DNA from: Planctomycetota bacterium
GTDB lineage: Bacteria; Planctomycetota; Brocadiia; Brocadiales; Bathyanammoxibiaceae
NCBI GenBank assembly: GCA_016209685.1
Contig: JACQVQ010000013.1
Location: forward strand, 166,341-230,340
Direction of reading: 5' to 3'
DNA length: 64,000 nt
Numbering within the stretch: position 1 is the first letter of the stretch; every line of letters begins with the position of its first letter. The position numbers and the translations under genes were made by a program. Below, piece after piece: positions 51,501 to 58,605 of this stretch. The notes beneath the pieces are model-generated. The model was not told the DNA's origin and did no database searches. It was given only the letters and a program-made list of their open reading frames with translations.

Positions 51501-51710
51501 CCACGGTACGTTCCCTGGTACCTTAATAATGGTCCCCTGGGTCACCCCAGACGAGGCGGCAGGACCTGCACCGCCAGCGGTGAGGGCCGCTCCAGTATTA
51601 CTTGAACCTTCCTGACGGGTAGAAAGACCAGTGCAACTAACGAGATTACACACAACTAGAAATATCACTGCCAGGTGGGTGGCAAAACCACTCCCATTAA
51701 GCCTTTTCAT
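48528..51710 (-). CDS. Giant lipoprotein of the alkaline phosphatase/phosphodiesterase superfamily
   Basis: 1060 residues. A lipobox ending at C26 (CNLVSC) predicts an acylated, exported protein. Residues about 60-175 (IKVPGNVPWTNTGITVEADQ) resemble the PA-IL/LecA-like carbohydrate-binding module. The remainder is an alkaline phosphatase-like domain: FYLDGLRYD first metal Asp, SFTVFPSTTFTSTACFET nucleophile helix, YADHGHIGGK and ASDHGYPLYE metal His/Asp motifs. The substrate is unknown; a phospho- or sulfo-sugar or lipid head group is plausible. Translational coupling to hpnH suggests an envelope-lipid role. ATG at 51710. Confidence 0.8.
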   Translation of the reverse strand: MKRLNGSGFATHLAVIFLVVCNLVSCTGLSTRQEGSSNTGAALTAGGAGPAASSGVTQGTIIKVPGNVPWTNTGITVEADQYMHITAEGKVEISEWSYVGRDYDFKVGPEGTYNYADNVKEKQFPLPAAEAGPAPCYALIGKVGEGGEVFLVGRSSVIKAAHAGTLYLGINDFNTSDNKGNFQAGVGLYYKEPPKELLTWDNRSIVDAVETKPAPASKDARVIIFYLDGLRYDVLKEMAFKGYLPNIKKYFFDNGVDVVNSFTVFPSTTFTSTACFETASFNDLTGIKSDAFLDRYFVRMKHLFTPYGPVSAARRFKNDWATELVNPANRPESLKSIFDYLKGSEISYANSALPVLYESPPLFYQDVMTNNVRYAGLHEIRHKFDKINTQYSLEEVIKRKNRVMYVWLPGVDEGCHEFARGQFGPARRNLYNIDRDIGSMVDKLKQIGVFDKTYMVLYADHGHIGGKDFINQSFDIINDFFYKSLRDVDGDGVLNGDSGLGFNVRYVEHDEALHREHTDKPKEDFAAIANMGYGVAVVYLPYKSKYSRNWNKFNSYYDLTHYEVYPGMRPVNILDMLLKVDLSQANKFPNIVSSRPIDMVIVRVAPDTVYVKNSKGLEALIERRSTGKGKRSFEYRYHVVTGFEQDAKGNNTYKEAVEVAEDPFGYFSSPGFVTHVKDSAQWCKGFHSSSEWLEATKNTEYPDAVVAMAHFGAWDSSIKNLEERFAPDFAVTPKKGWSFQTDARLASDHGYPLYESMRIPLLVYGPTVKKGVILSEPHRIVDILPTVLDMVGASYDPDQIDGKAITGIYEGAGAGKPHEELVGFYTDRGLPIEYDMPPVEMGYTPHNIDSAYDTHFLIADVVSGFDERAIRMPDDILDLLIPGAPVRPLNTSFDLVEDAYYKIPQNVFATRFAQLLGALRIRQFSVGDGVSMLIFQNYFTENNLLRAMLVVDWAQDVMGDINKLFGAPFYHFEKGLIPGKYPNRYLIDYPQVFIDKTRRAVKEVLVRAFYRGVFYGEDGVGAIGNSTKKVKPWQTPEIESPLAPVENPLLRLEKTTLEKR

Positions 51711-52035
51711 CCAGTCCTCCGCTAGGTCTATAAATTAAGAACGGCCTTCAGTTTATAGTACCACCGCTCAAATTTTCAAGAATCCCTGCAAGGTGGCAGG
51801 GCTACCTTAGACAGGGCTACAAAGAAGAAAATTTTTAACACATATTGTGTGAAAATGCAAGTCTATTACGCCTCTTGAGGGAAAGTTTTTTGCGAGGGGG
51901 GTAATGGGCTTGAAGTAAGCGGGAAACGGGACTCAGTAGTCAGAATTCAGTAGTCAGAATTCAGAATATTTTGTATCTTGTATTCTTAATTCTATATTCT
52001 ATATCCTGAATCCTTGTATTCTGGGGAGAGGAAGA
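51711..52035. repeat. 325-bp intergenic region with AGTCAGAATTCAG repeats
   Basis: Between divergent genes. The right third (51930-52022) is made of CAGTAGTCAGAATTCAG units, followed by TATTCTTAATTCTATATTC, as also flank the DUF3047 gene at 7470-7550 and 8360-8395. The rest shows no ORF. Promoters for both directions must lie here, but none matches consensus. Confidence 0.5.
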
Positions 52036-52818
52036 TTGCTAGGACTGGTCTTTGCGTTACCCATAGAGATGGCACCCTTGAAGGCCGAGCTTGTAGGGGC
52101 ACGTTGCAACGTGCCCCTACAAAAATGGTCTCCTGCCCCGAAGGAGTTCTACTCCGGATACCTGGGAGGGACTCCAGTGGTGCTTACCTTAGCAGGAATA
52201 GGCCCTGAGAGGGCAGAGAGGGCCACGAAGGGTCTGCTGGAACGCTTTAAAATAAAGGCCGTGCTGTCCGTGGGCTATACGGGGGCCTTGAGGGATGGTA
52301 TTAGGACAGGGGAGTTGGTCATAGTCCGCAATGTCTTAAGCAGGAGTCCGATTAATCAAACCCCTGCAAGGTATCCCTGCCATCCACTACTGACAGAACT
52401 GTCTCAGAAGGTGGCAGAGGAGAATGGATTCAAGGTACATCTGGGCGATATACTGACGGTGACAGAGCCCATAAAGAGGCCTGAAGACAAGCGGCAGGCT
52501 GGCGTCTTGACGGGGGCCGTGGCGGTAGATATGGAGGGTGCAGGGGTAGCCACGGTGGCTAGAGAGGCCCGAATCCCCTTCATGGCCTTGAAGGTTATAT
52601 TGGACGAAGTAGATGAGGAGCTTAAGGGGACTGGACTGGTGGACGGGGAGGGTAGAGCAGACTTCTTTAAGGCCTTCACTTACCTTTTATACAATCCCTG
52701 GGATATAATATATCTGCTTAGATTAAACAGGCAGGCCGTACGGGCCGCCAGTGAGCTGGCAAGGTTTCTTTCTGTTATGGTCAGAGAGATTGGAGAACAG
52801 GTAACAGGAGACAGGTAA
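52036..52818 (+). CDS. hpnG: Hopanoid-associated phosphorylase HpnG
   Basis: 260 residues of the nucleoside phosphorylase superfamily: LVFALPIEM start, GIGPERAERATKGLL, SVGYTGAL, and the catalytic segment AVDMEGAGVATVAREA. HpnG releases adenine from adenosyl-hopane, leading to ribosyl-hopane. TTG start with GAGAGG 4 bp upstream. The 28-nt palindrome at 52093 is translated as VGARCNVPL (residues 20-28) in the loop after the first helix. It is separated from purE by an inverted repeat (52820-52865). Confidence 0.85.
   Translation: MLGLVFALPIEMAPLKAELVGARCNVPLQKWSPAPKEFYSGYLGGTPVVLTLAGIGPERAERATKGLLERFKIKAVLSVGYTGALRDGIRTGELVIVRNVLSRSPINQTPARYPCHPLLTELSQKVAEENGFKVHLGDILTVTEPIKRPEDKRQAGVLTGAVAVDMEGAGVATVAREARIPFMALKVILDEVDEELKGTGLVDGEGRADFFKAFTYLLYNPWDIIYLLRLNRQAVRAASELARFLSVMVREIGEQVTGDR
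52091..52122. repeat. 32-nt palindrome inside hpnG
   Basis: TTGTAGGGGCACGTTG plus its reverse complement, read in frame as VGARCNVPL. Exact core match to 22394 and 33906. Confidence 0.9.
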
Positions 52819-52819
52819 C

Positions 52820-52865
52820 AAATCCCCCCTGCCCTCCTTGCACTAAAGGAGGTTAGGGGGGATTT
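52820..52865. terminator. Inverted repeat between hpnG and purE
   Basis: Outer arms AAATCCCCCC and GGGGGGATTT with an inner CCTCCTT/AAAGGAGG stem. A similar unit is at 54834-54870. It can form a strong hairpin, but no T-run follows, so termination is possible rather than certain. Confidence 0.45.
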
Positions 52866-52913
52866 CCTGTACCCTGTGTCCTGTTCCCTGTAACCTTTTA
52901 TGCGGAGGGATAG

Positions 52914-53447
52914 ATGGCGAAAAGGCTCAAAAGAGATGTAAAGGTGGGGATAGTGATGGGTAGTAGTTCGGATATGGAGACCATGATGGAGGCCGTTGGG
53001 GTACTAAAGGAGTTTGGGATAGGCTTTGATGTGGACGTAGTTTCCGCCCACAGGTCCCCCCTTCTGGCCCAGAGGTACGCCAGGAACGTGCGAAAGAAGG
53101 GCTACGAGATTATAATTGCCGGGGCAGGAGGAGCCGCCGCACTACCGGGGTTTATGGCCTCTCTTACTATCCTGCCCGTAATAGGCGTCCCCGTGGTAGA
53201 TAATGCCCTGGGGGGTGAGGATGCCCTGCACTCTATGGTGCAGATGCCAGGGGGCGTGCCAGTGGCAGTGGCTGGTGTGGGCAAGGTAGGGGCCAAGAAT
53301 GCCGCACTCCTGGCGGTAGAAATCCTTGCCTTAAGGGATTCGGCCTTAACAGAAAAACTACGCCAGTACAGGGCAAGGTTGGCAGAGGAGGTAAAACAGC
53401 GGGCAAAAGAGGTGAAGAAGAGGATACTCAGAAAGAAAGGGACATAA
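52914..53447 (+). CDS. purE: 5-(carboxyamino)imidazole ribonucleotide mutase
   Basis: 177 residues, class I PurE: GIVMGSSSDMETM, VVSAHRSP, IAGAGGAAALPG, VPVVDNALGGEDALHSMVQM. It moves the carboxyl group of N5-CAIR in purine synthesis. GGAGGG ribosome site, ATG. The C-terminal 40 residues are a Lys/Arg-rich helix. mtnA follows after 5 bp. Confidence 0.94.
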   Translation: MAKRLKRDVKVGIVMGSSSDMETMMEAVGVLKEFGIGFDVDVVSAHRSPLLAQRYARNVRKKGYEIIIAGAGGAAALPGFMASLTILPVIGVPVVDNALGGEDALHSMVQMPGGVPVAVAGVGKVGAKNAALLAVEILALRDSALTEKLRQYRARLAEEVKQRAKEVKKRILRKKGT

Positions 53448-53452
53448 GAGAG

Positions 53453-54508
53453 ATGGCAATACCTACTATAGAGTGGGAAGGTGGAAAAGACGGCAGGATG
53501 AAGATTATTGACCAGACCTTACTGCCTGGGGAGCTAAAGTTTCTCTATTGTAACGACATACAGACGGTCTGGAAGGCCATAAAGGAACTGAAGGTTAGGG
53601 GAGCCCCTGCGATAGGCATAGCCGCCGCTATGGGTACCTATGTGGGGATAAAAGGGGCGAACACCAACGATTTTGAGGCATTCTGGAAGAAACTAAAGGA
53701 GGTTACGGATTATCTGAGGACGTCCAGGCCCACGGCCGTTAATCTCTTCTGGGCCCTTGAACGGATGGAACACGCGGCCCAGGCCTACTCCCACGAACCT
53801 GTGGATACCCTGAAGGAGATGCTCTTTGAGGAGGCACTGGAGATACTGGAAGAGGATAGGGACTCCTCCAGGGCCATAGGCCGTTTTGGGGCAGAGCTTA
53901 TACGTAAGGGCAACACCGTGATGACCTACTGCAACGCCGGCGGCCTGGCTACGGGGGGCTACGGCACGGCCCTGGCCGTGATATATGCCGCCAAGGAGGC
54001 AGGTAAGGATATAAAGGTATATGCCTGTGAGACCAGGCCCCTCTTACAGGGGGCAAGGCTCACCAGTTGGGAACTCCTACAGCACGGGTTAGACGTTACG
54101 CTTATCTGTGACAACATGGTTGCCCACGTAATGGGAGAGGGGAGGATTGACCTGGTGGTGGTGGGGGCAGACAGGATAGCGGCCAACGGCGATGCCGCTA
54201 ATAAGATAGGCAGTTACGGGCTAGCTATTGTGGCCCAGGAGCACGGCGTACCATTTTATGTCGCCGCACCTGTATCCACCTTTGACCTGAGGATACCCTC
54301 GGGAAGTCATATACCCATTGAGGAACGCTCCGCCCACGAGGTAACAACCCTTGGAGGCCAACGGACGGCCCCTGAGGGGGTCAAGGTCTATAACCCCGCC
54401 TTTGACGTCGTCCCTGCCCGCCTCATTACTGCCATCATTACCGAGAAAGGGGTCATCAAGAGGCCTAACGTCAAAAAAGTGAAAACACTACTGGTAGGGG
54501 CGGGGTAA
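53453..54508 (+). CDS. mtnA: S-methyl-5-thioribose-1-phosphate isomerase
   Basis: 351 residues. PTIEW opening, IDQTLLPGELKF, RGAPAIGIAAA, the catalytic Cys in YCNAGGLATGGYGTAL, GADRIAANGDAANKIG and IPIEERSAHEV identify MtnA of the methionine salvage pathway; some related proteins act on other ribose-1-phosphates. The final residues VGAG and the TAA stop are provided by the palindrome at 54494-54520, so the original end has been replaced. Confidence 0.92.
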   Translation: MAIPTIEWEGGKDGRMKIIDQTLLPGELKFLYCNDIQTVWKAIKELKVRGAPAIGIAAAMGTYVGIKGANTNDFEAFWKKLKEVTDYLRTSRPTAVNLFWALERMEHAAQAYSHEPVDTLKEMLFEEALEILEEDRDSSRAIGRFGAELIRKGNTVMTYCNAGGLATGGYGTALAVIYAAKEAGKDIKVYACETRPLLQGARLTSWELLQHGLDVTLICDNMVAHVMGEGRIDLVVVGADRIAANGDAANKIGSYGLAIVAQEHGVPFYVAAPVSTFDLRIPSGSHIPIEERSAHEVTTLGGQRTAPEGVKVYNPAFDVVPARLITAIITEKGVIKRPNVKKVKTLLVGAG

Positions 54509-54520
54509 CCCCGCCCCTAC
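54494..54520. repeat. 27-nt palindrome supplying stop codons for two converging genes
   Basis: GTAGGGGCGGGGT-A-ACCCCGCCCCTAC. The central TAA is the mtnA stop (54506-54508), and the CTA at 54517-54519 is the TAG of the minus-strand gene that converges on it. A near-identical copy ends the ABC transporter ATPase gene at 60698-60724. Followed by TCTTTT, so it may also terminate transcription. Confidence 0.85.
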
Positions 54521-54792
54521 TCTTTTGGTCCCCCACGACCTGTCCTGCTTATCAGATATTCAGCCAGGGCGTTCATGAGTTTTACGATGGAGTCGTAAAA
54601 GAGTATGACCAGGATGAGTATTACCGTGGGCCAGGCGGCTACGTCCAGCAGACGGATGATAAAATCCCCATAGTCCTTGAACCTGATGGTGCCGAAGAGA
54701 TAATAAAAGAGCCCTAATACTAATATCAGCGTAATTAAAAGACGTATGATTGGCCCCTTTAGTGGTGCCAGGAGGTCGTAAAAGAGGCTCAT
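54517..54792 (-). CDS. Small membrane protein, unknown
   Basis: 91 residues from ATG 54790-54792, with two membrane helices (about 12-32, LLITLILVLGLFYYLF, and 45-67, WPTVILILVILFYD). It may belong to a DUF4282-like group, but I cannot confirm this. The frame is open upstream to 54888, but that part is the TCCCCCTTTATTAAGGGGG repeat. The stop codon is contributed by the palindrome shared with mtnA. Confidence 0.5.
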   Translation of the reverse strand: MSLFYDLLAPLKGPIIRLLITLILVLGLFYYLFGTIRFKDYGDFIIRLLDVAAWPTVILILVILFYDSIVKLMNALAEYLISRTGRGGPKE

Positions 54793-54917
54793 GTGCCCAT
54801 TAAACTCCTTTTCAAGAGGGTAGAAACCACCCATTAATCCCCCCTTAATAAAGGGGGATTCAGGGGGATTATAAATCTTAAAATCCATATTTCAAAATCC
54901 AAATTTTAAAAAGATTT

Positions 54918-54975
54918 ATGGAGTCCATTGACTATGTCAATGGACTAATCCAGCCACACAGTGGCTGGACTCCAT
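54918..54975. repeat. Three-arm palindrome of a different sequence
   Basis: Outer arms ATGGAGTCCA and TGGACTCCAT enclose CCATTGAC-TAT-GTCAATGG and CCAGCCAC-ACA-GTGGCTGG. Same plan as the 1541 element, unrelated sequence. Located between the small membrane protein gene and nadA. Confidence 0.75.
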
Positions 54976-55106
54976 AGTAAAAAAAGGGCTTGTAAAGGGC
55001 TACCGTTCTTTGCTAATATTGGAGTAAGAATCACCCCCAGCCCAATTTGATAATCCTCCACTAGATTTGTCCTGATTCACCTGAGGCGGAGAAGGAAAGG
55101 GAGCTT

Positions 55107-56039
55107 ATGGATAGTATCGTCAAAAAAATCCTGGAACTAAAGGAGAGGCGCAGGGCGGTCATCCTTGCCCATAATTACCAGCGCGGAGAGATCCAGGACG
55201 TAGCGGATTTTACTGGGGATTCCCTCGGGCTCTCCCAGCAGGCGGCCATGACGGACGCCGAGGTGATCGTCTTCTGCGGCGTACACTTCATGGCAGAGAC
55301 TGCCGCCATAATATGTCCTGATAAGACTGTACTTATGCCCGACATCCAGGCCGGATGCCCTATGGCCAATATGATTACGGCAGAGGCCCTGAGGGAGAAA
55401 AAGGAAGAACTGCCCCATGCCAGGGTGGTCTGCTATGTCAACACCACCGCCGCAGTGAAGGCAGAGAGCGATATCTGCTGTACCTCCAGCAATGCCCAGA
55501 GGGTAGTAGCCTCCATCCCACTGGAGGAGGAAATACTCTTTGTACCCGATAAGAGCCTGGGGGCCTACGTCTCCTCCAGGACGGGGCGGAGGATGCACCT
55601 CTGGCCTGGCTATTGTCCTACTCACCACCGCATCCTGTCCCACGACATAAAGAAACGCAGGGAGGAATGGCCCAGCGCCAGGGTGGTAGTCCATCCTGAA
55701 TGCACCCCTGACGTCATAGCCCTCGCAGACCATGTGGCCAGCACTACCGGGATTGCAAAATATTGCAGGGAGACCGATGCGCAAGAAATCATAGTTGGCA
55801 CAGAGAACGGCCTAATCCACCGCCTCCAGAAGGAGAGCCCTGGAAAGACCTTTATCCCTGCCACCCCTCAGGCCACCTGCCCCAACATGAAGAAGAATAC
55901 CCTGGAAAAGCTCCTCTGGTGTCTGGAGGACATGAAGCCAGAAATTACCGTGCCCAAGTCCATAGCCACCCGGGCCCGCCTGGCCATCCAGAGGATGCTG
56001 GAACTCTCCACGGAACCGAGCCATGCCGTTAAGACCTAA
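55107..56039 (+). CDS. nadA: Quinolinate synthase
   Basis: 310 residues, compact NadA. AHNYQ near the N-terminus, FCGVHFMAETAAI, PDIQAGCPMA (first cluster Cys), YVNTTAAVKAESDICCTSSNA, WPGYCPTHHR, HPECTPDV, GTENGLIHRL and ATCPNMKKNTLEKLLWCLE. Three cysteines bind the 4Fe-4S cluster. It makes quinolinate from iminoaspartate and DHAP. AAGGGAG ribosome site before the ATG. No nadB or nadC in the window. Confidence 0.94.
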   Translation: MDSIVKKILELKERRRAVILAHNYQRGEIQDVADFTGDSLGLSQQAAMTDAEVIVFCGVHFMAETAAIICPDKTVLMPDIQAGCPMANMITAEALREKKEELPHARVVCYVNTTAAVKAESDICCTSSNAQRVVASIPLEEEILFVPDKSLGAYVSSRTGRRMHLWPGYCPTHHRILSHDIKKRREEWPSARVVVHPECTPDVIALADHVASTTGIAKYCRETDAQEIIVGTENGLIHRLQKESPGKTFIPATPQATCPNMKKNTLEKLLWCLEDMKPEITVPKSIATRARLAIQRMLELSTEPSHAVKT

Positions 56040-56063
56040 CTAAATTATTGAATAGCTAACTGA

Positions 56064-56876
56064 ATGTACCCCAACACAAATGAAAAGCTAGAAGAGTTGA
56101 AAAAGGCCATTAAGGGATTAGATAGCGCCATAGTGGCCTTCTCTGGCGGTGTGGATAGCTCTCTGGTGGCTAAGCTCTGCCATGACGTCCTCGGCGAAGA
56201 TAAAGTGCTGGCCGTTACCGCCCGTTCTGAGACCTATCCCCACTACGAACTGGAGAATGCCAAAAAAGTGGCCAGGGAGATTGGTATAACCCATCTCATT
56301 ATAGATACCAAAGAGTTGGATATACCCGGTTTCAGCAGTAACCCCCCCAACAGGTGCTACTTCTGCAAGTCAGAACTCTTTGAGAGACTAAAGGGGCTGG
56401 CCCAAGAGGAGGGGTATAAACACGTACTGGACGGTGCAAACGCCGATGACGCCCAGGACTATCGCCCAGGCTCTCAGGCCGCCAGCGAGCTTGGGGTAAA
56501 AAGCCCACTTAAAGAGGCTGGCCTCACAAAAGGAGAAATACGCAAACTTTCAAGAGAACTAGGTCTCTCTACCTGGGATAAACCCTCCTATGCCTGTATG
56601 TCCAGCCGCTTCCCCTATGGACAGGAGATTACCACGGGGAAACTCCAGATGGTGTCCCTGGCAGAGGACTTCTTGCGCTCACTCGGCCTCCGTCAATTCA
56701 GGCTCCGCCACCACGACGGCATTGCAAGACTGGAGGTGGCCCAGGAGGAAATCCCCCTGGCAATTGAGAAGCGGGGCGAGATTGTCAAAAAATGCAAGGA
56801 ACTGGGCTATACCTACGTAACCCTGGACCTGCAGGGCTACCGCACGGGGAGCATGAATGAAACACTAAAATTGTAA
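56064..56876 (+). CDS. larE: LarE-type ATP-dependent sacrificial sulfur transferase
   Basis: 270 residues of the PP-loop family: FSGGVDSSLVAKL (27-39), RCYFCKSELFERLK, DGANADDAQDYRPG, WDKPSYACMSSRFPYG and the C-terminal FRLRHHDGIARLEV. LarE donates sulfur to the nickel-pincer precursor; in other genomes lone larE homologues have unknown substrates, and larB/larC are not seen here. ATG start, no strong ribosome site. Followed by an AT-rich palindromic repeat. Confidence 0.9.
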   Translation: MYPNTNEKLEELKKAIKGLDSAIVAFSGGVDSSLVAKLCHDVLGEDKVLAVTARSETYPHYELENAKKVAREIGITHLIIDTKELDIPGFSSNPPNRCYFCKSELFERLKGLAQEEGYKHVLDGANADDAQDYRPGSQAASELGVKSPLKEAGLTKGEIRKLSRELGLSTWDKPSYACMSSRFPYGQEITTGKLQMVSLAEDFLRSLGLRQFRLRHHDGIARLEVAQEEIPLAIEKRGEIVKKCKELGYTYVTLDLQGYRTGSMNETLKL

Positions 56877-56880
56877 AGTG

Positions 56881-56935
56881 AAGATTGGAAATTTTAAATT
56901 TGAAATTTTCAATTTCCAATTTCCAATTCCAAATT
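56881..56935. repeat. AT-rich palindromic repeat
   Basis: AAGATTGGAAATTTTAAA and complementary AATTTCCAATT units in the larE-ubiD gap. Same family as 31634 and 42620. Confidence 0.65.
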
Positions 56936-56993
56936 TCGTGTGATAAAATTTTTCACGCTACATTTCTAGCCCCCTTATCGGAGGAAATTTGAC

Positions 56994-58442
56994 TTGGCCT
57001 ATAAAGACCTCTCTGAATTCATACAGCGACTAGAAGCCGCCGGTCAGCTACAAAGGATTAAGGCCGAGGTAGACCCTGAACTGGAAATCACAGAGATTAC
57101 AGACCGGGTCACCAAGGCCGGCGGGCCGGCACTCCTGTTTGAAAAGGTCAAAGGCTCTGAAATCCCACTCCTCATAAACGCCTTCGGTTCGTTTGAGCGG
57201 ATGGCGCTTGCCCTTGGGGGGCGTAGCCTGGAGGAGATTGCACAGGAGATAGAGAGGCTGACCAAACCCGCCGTCCCCGAATCCATCATAGAAAAGATAA
57301 AGTTCATCCCCACTTTACTGAAGCTGGCTAACTTCCCCCCCAGGATGGTAAGCAGTGCCCCATGTCAGGAGGTGATAATAAAGGATAACCCCTCCCTGGA
57401 TAAATTTCCCATAATAAAATGCTGGCCACTGGACGGGGGGAAATTTATTACACTGCCAATAGTATTTACGAAGAACCCAAAGAGCGGTACACGAAACGCA
57501 GGGATGTACCGCCTTCACGTGTACGATGAGCGTACTACCGGTATGCACTGGCACACCCACCATGACGGCGCCAGACACTTCAGGCTCAACTCTGAGATGG
57601 GCAGGAGGACGGAGGTGGCCGTGACCCTCGGAGGCGACCCTGCCATTACCTATGCCGCCACCGCCCCCATGCCCCCCGACATAGACGAGATGATGTTCGC
57701 TGGACTCCTCAGGAATAAACCCGTGGAGATGGTAAAGTGCGTTACAATAGACATGGAGGTAAATGCCGATGCGGAGATAGTCCTGGAGGGTTATGTAGCA
57801 CCTGGGGAGACCCGTCTGGAGGGACCTTTTGGAGACCACACGGGCTACTACTCCCTGGCAGACCAGTATCCTGTATTTCACATCACCTGCATTACCCACA
57901 GACGTAACCCCATCTACCCCACCACCATCGTAGGCAAGCCCCCGCAGGAGGACTACTTCATGGGTAAGGCCACCGAGAGGATATTCCTCCCACTGGTCAA
58001 GCTCAGCCTCCCTGAGGTGGTGGATTTCAACATGCCCATCTTCGGCGTATTCCACAACTGCATCTTCGTCTCCATAGACAAGCAGTACCCATTTCATGCC
58101 AGGAAGGTCATGCACGCCATCTGGGGCATGGGACAGCTCATGTTCAGTAAGATTATCGTAGTAGTGGATAAGGACGTGAACGTACAGGACACCAACGAGG
58201 TCTTGTGGAAGGTAGGCAACAACGTAGACCCTAAGAGGGATATCGTCTTTGTTGAGGGGCCACTAGACGTCCTGGACCATTCCGCCCCGCTACCCCAGGC
58301 CGGCAGTAAGATGGGCATAGACGCCACCAAGAAATGGCCCGAAGAGGGCTTCGCCCGTGAGTGGCCCGAGGAAATCAAGATGACCCCCTATATAAAGGAG
58401 CTGGTGGACGGGAGGTGGGGGGAGTATGGGATTAGCTTGTAG
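56994..58442 (+). CDS. ubiD: UbiD-family decarboxylase, menaquinone-type
   Basis: 482 residues. DLSEFIQRLEAAGQLQRI opening, GMYRLHVYDERTTGMHWHTHHDG, ITYAATAPMP, the catalytic ETRLEGPFGDHTGYYS and the C-terminal GIDATKKWPEEGFAREWPE typify UbiD/MqnP-associated decarboxylases that use prenylated FMN. Followed by a UbiE-type methyltransferase, so a quinone ring decarboxylation is likely. TTG start with GGAGG 9 bp upstream. The TAG stop is formed by the palindromic element that begins at 58439. Confidence 0.85.
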   Translation: MAYKDLSEFIQRLEAAGQLQRIKAEVDPELEITEITDRVTKAGGPALLFEKVKGSEIPLLINAFGSFERMALALGGRSLEEIAQEIERLTKPAVPESIIEKIKFIPTLLKLANFPPRMVSSAPCQEVIIKDNPSLDKFPIIKCWPLDGGKFITLPIVFTKNPKSGTRNAGMYRLHVYDERTTGMHWHTHHDGARHFRLNSEMGRRTEVAVTLGGDPAITYAATAPMPPDIDEMMFAGLLRNKPVEMVKCVTIDMEVNADAEIVLEGYVAPGETRLEGPFGDHTGYYSLADQYPVFHITCITHRRNPIYPTTIVGKPPQEDYFMGKATERIFLPLVKLSLPEVVDFNMPIFGVFHNCIFVSIDKQYPFHARKVMHAIWGMGQLMFSKIIVVVDKDVNVQDTNEVLWKVGNNVDPKRDIVFVEGPLDVLDHSAPLPQAGSKMGIDATKKWPEEGFAREWPEEIKMTPYIKELVDGRWGEYGISL

Positions 58443-58575
58443 GGACACGTTGTCCGCCCTCCAAACTAATTGGCGGACTTTCAGCCTGAGGCGGATGCCC
58501 CTACTGGTCATTCTGAGGGAGCAAAGCGACTGAAGAATCTCTTAAAAGACTAGATTCTTCGCTTCGCTCAGAATG
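58439..58575. repeat. Palindromic element plus TCATTCTGAG hairpin between ubiD and ubiE
   Basis: 58439-58505 starts GTAGGGACACGTTG, ends TGCCCCTAC and contains GTCCGCC/GGCGGAC arms; its first TAG closes ubiD. 58507-58575 is a hairpin core of the MITE-like family (GTCATTCTGAGGGAGC and CTCAGAATGACA) without the outer GAGACCTCTG ends. Confidence 0.7.
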
Positions 58576-58605
58576 ACATCATTTGGCATTTTGCATAGTC
58601 AGGTT

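Noticed and set aside
54976-55106. Riboswitch upstream of nadA
   Set aside because: I looked for a structured conserved leader such as an NAD-related riboswitch; only short unique sequence is seen and no motif can be supported.
57315-58115. 266-codon minus-strand open frame
   Set aside because: Antisense to the UbiD-type gene, with His/Gly/Val-rich composition typical of a reverse-frame shadow.
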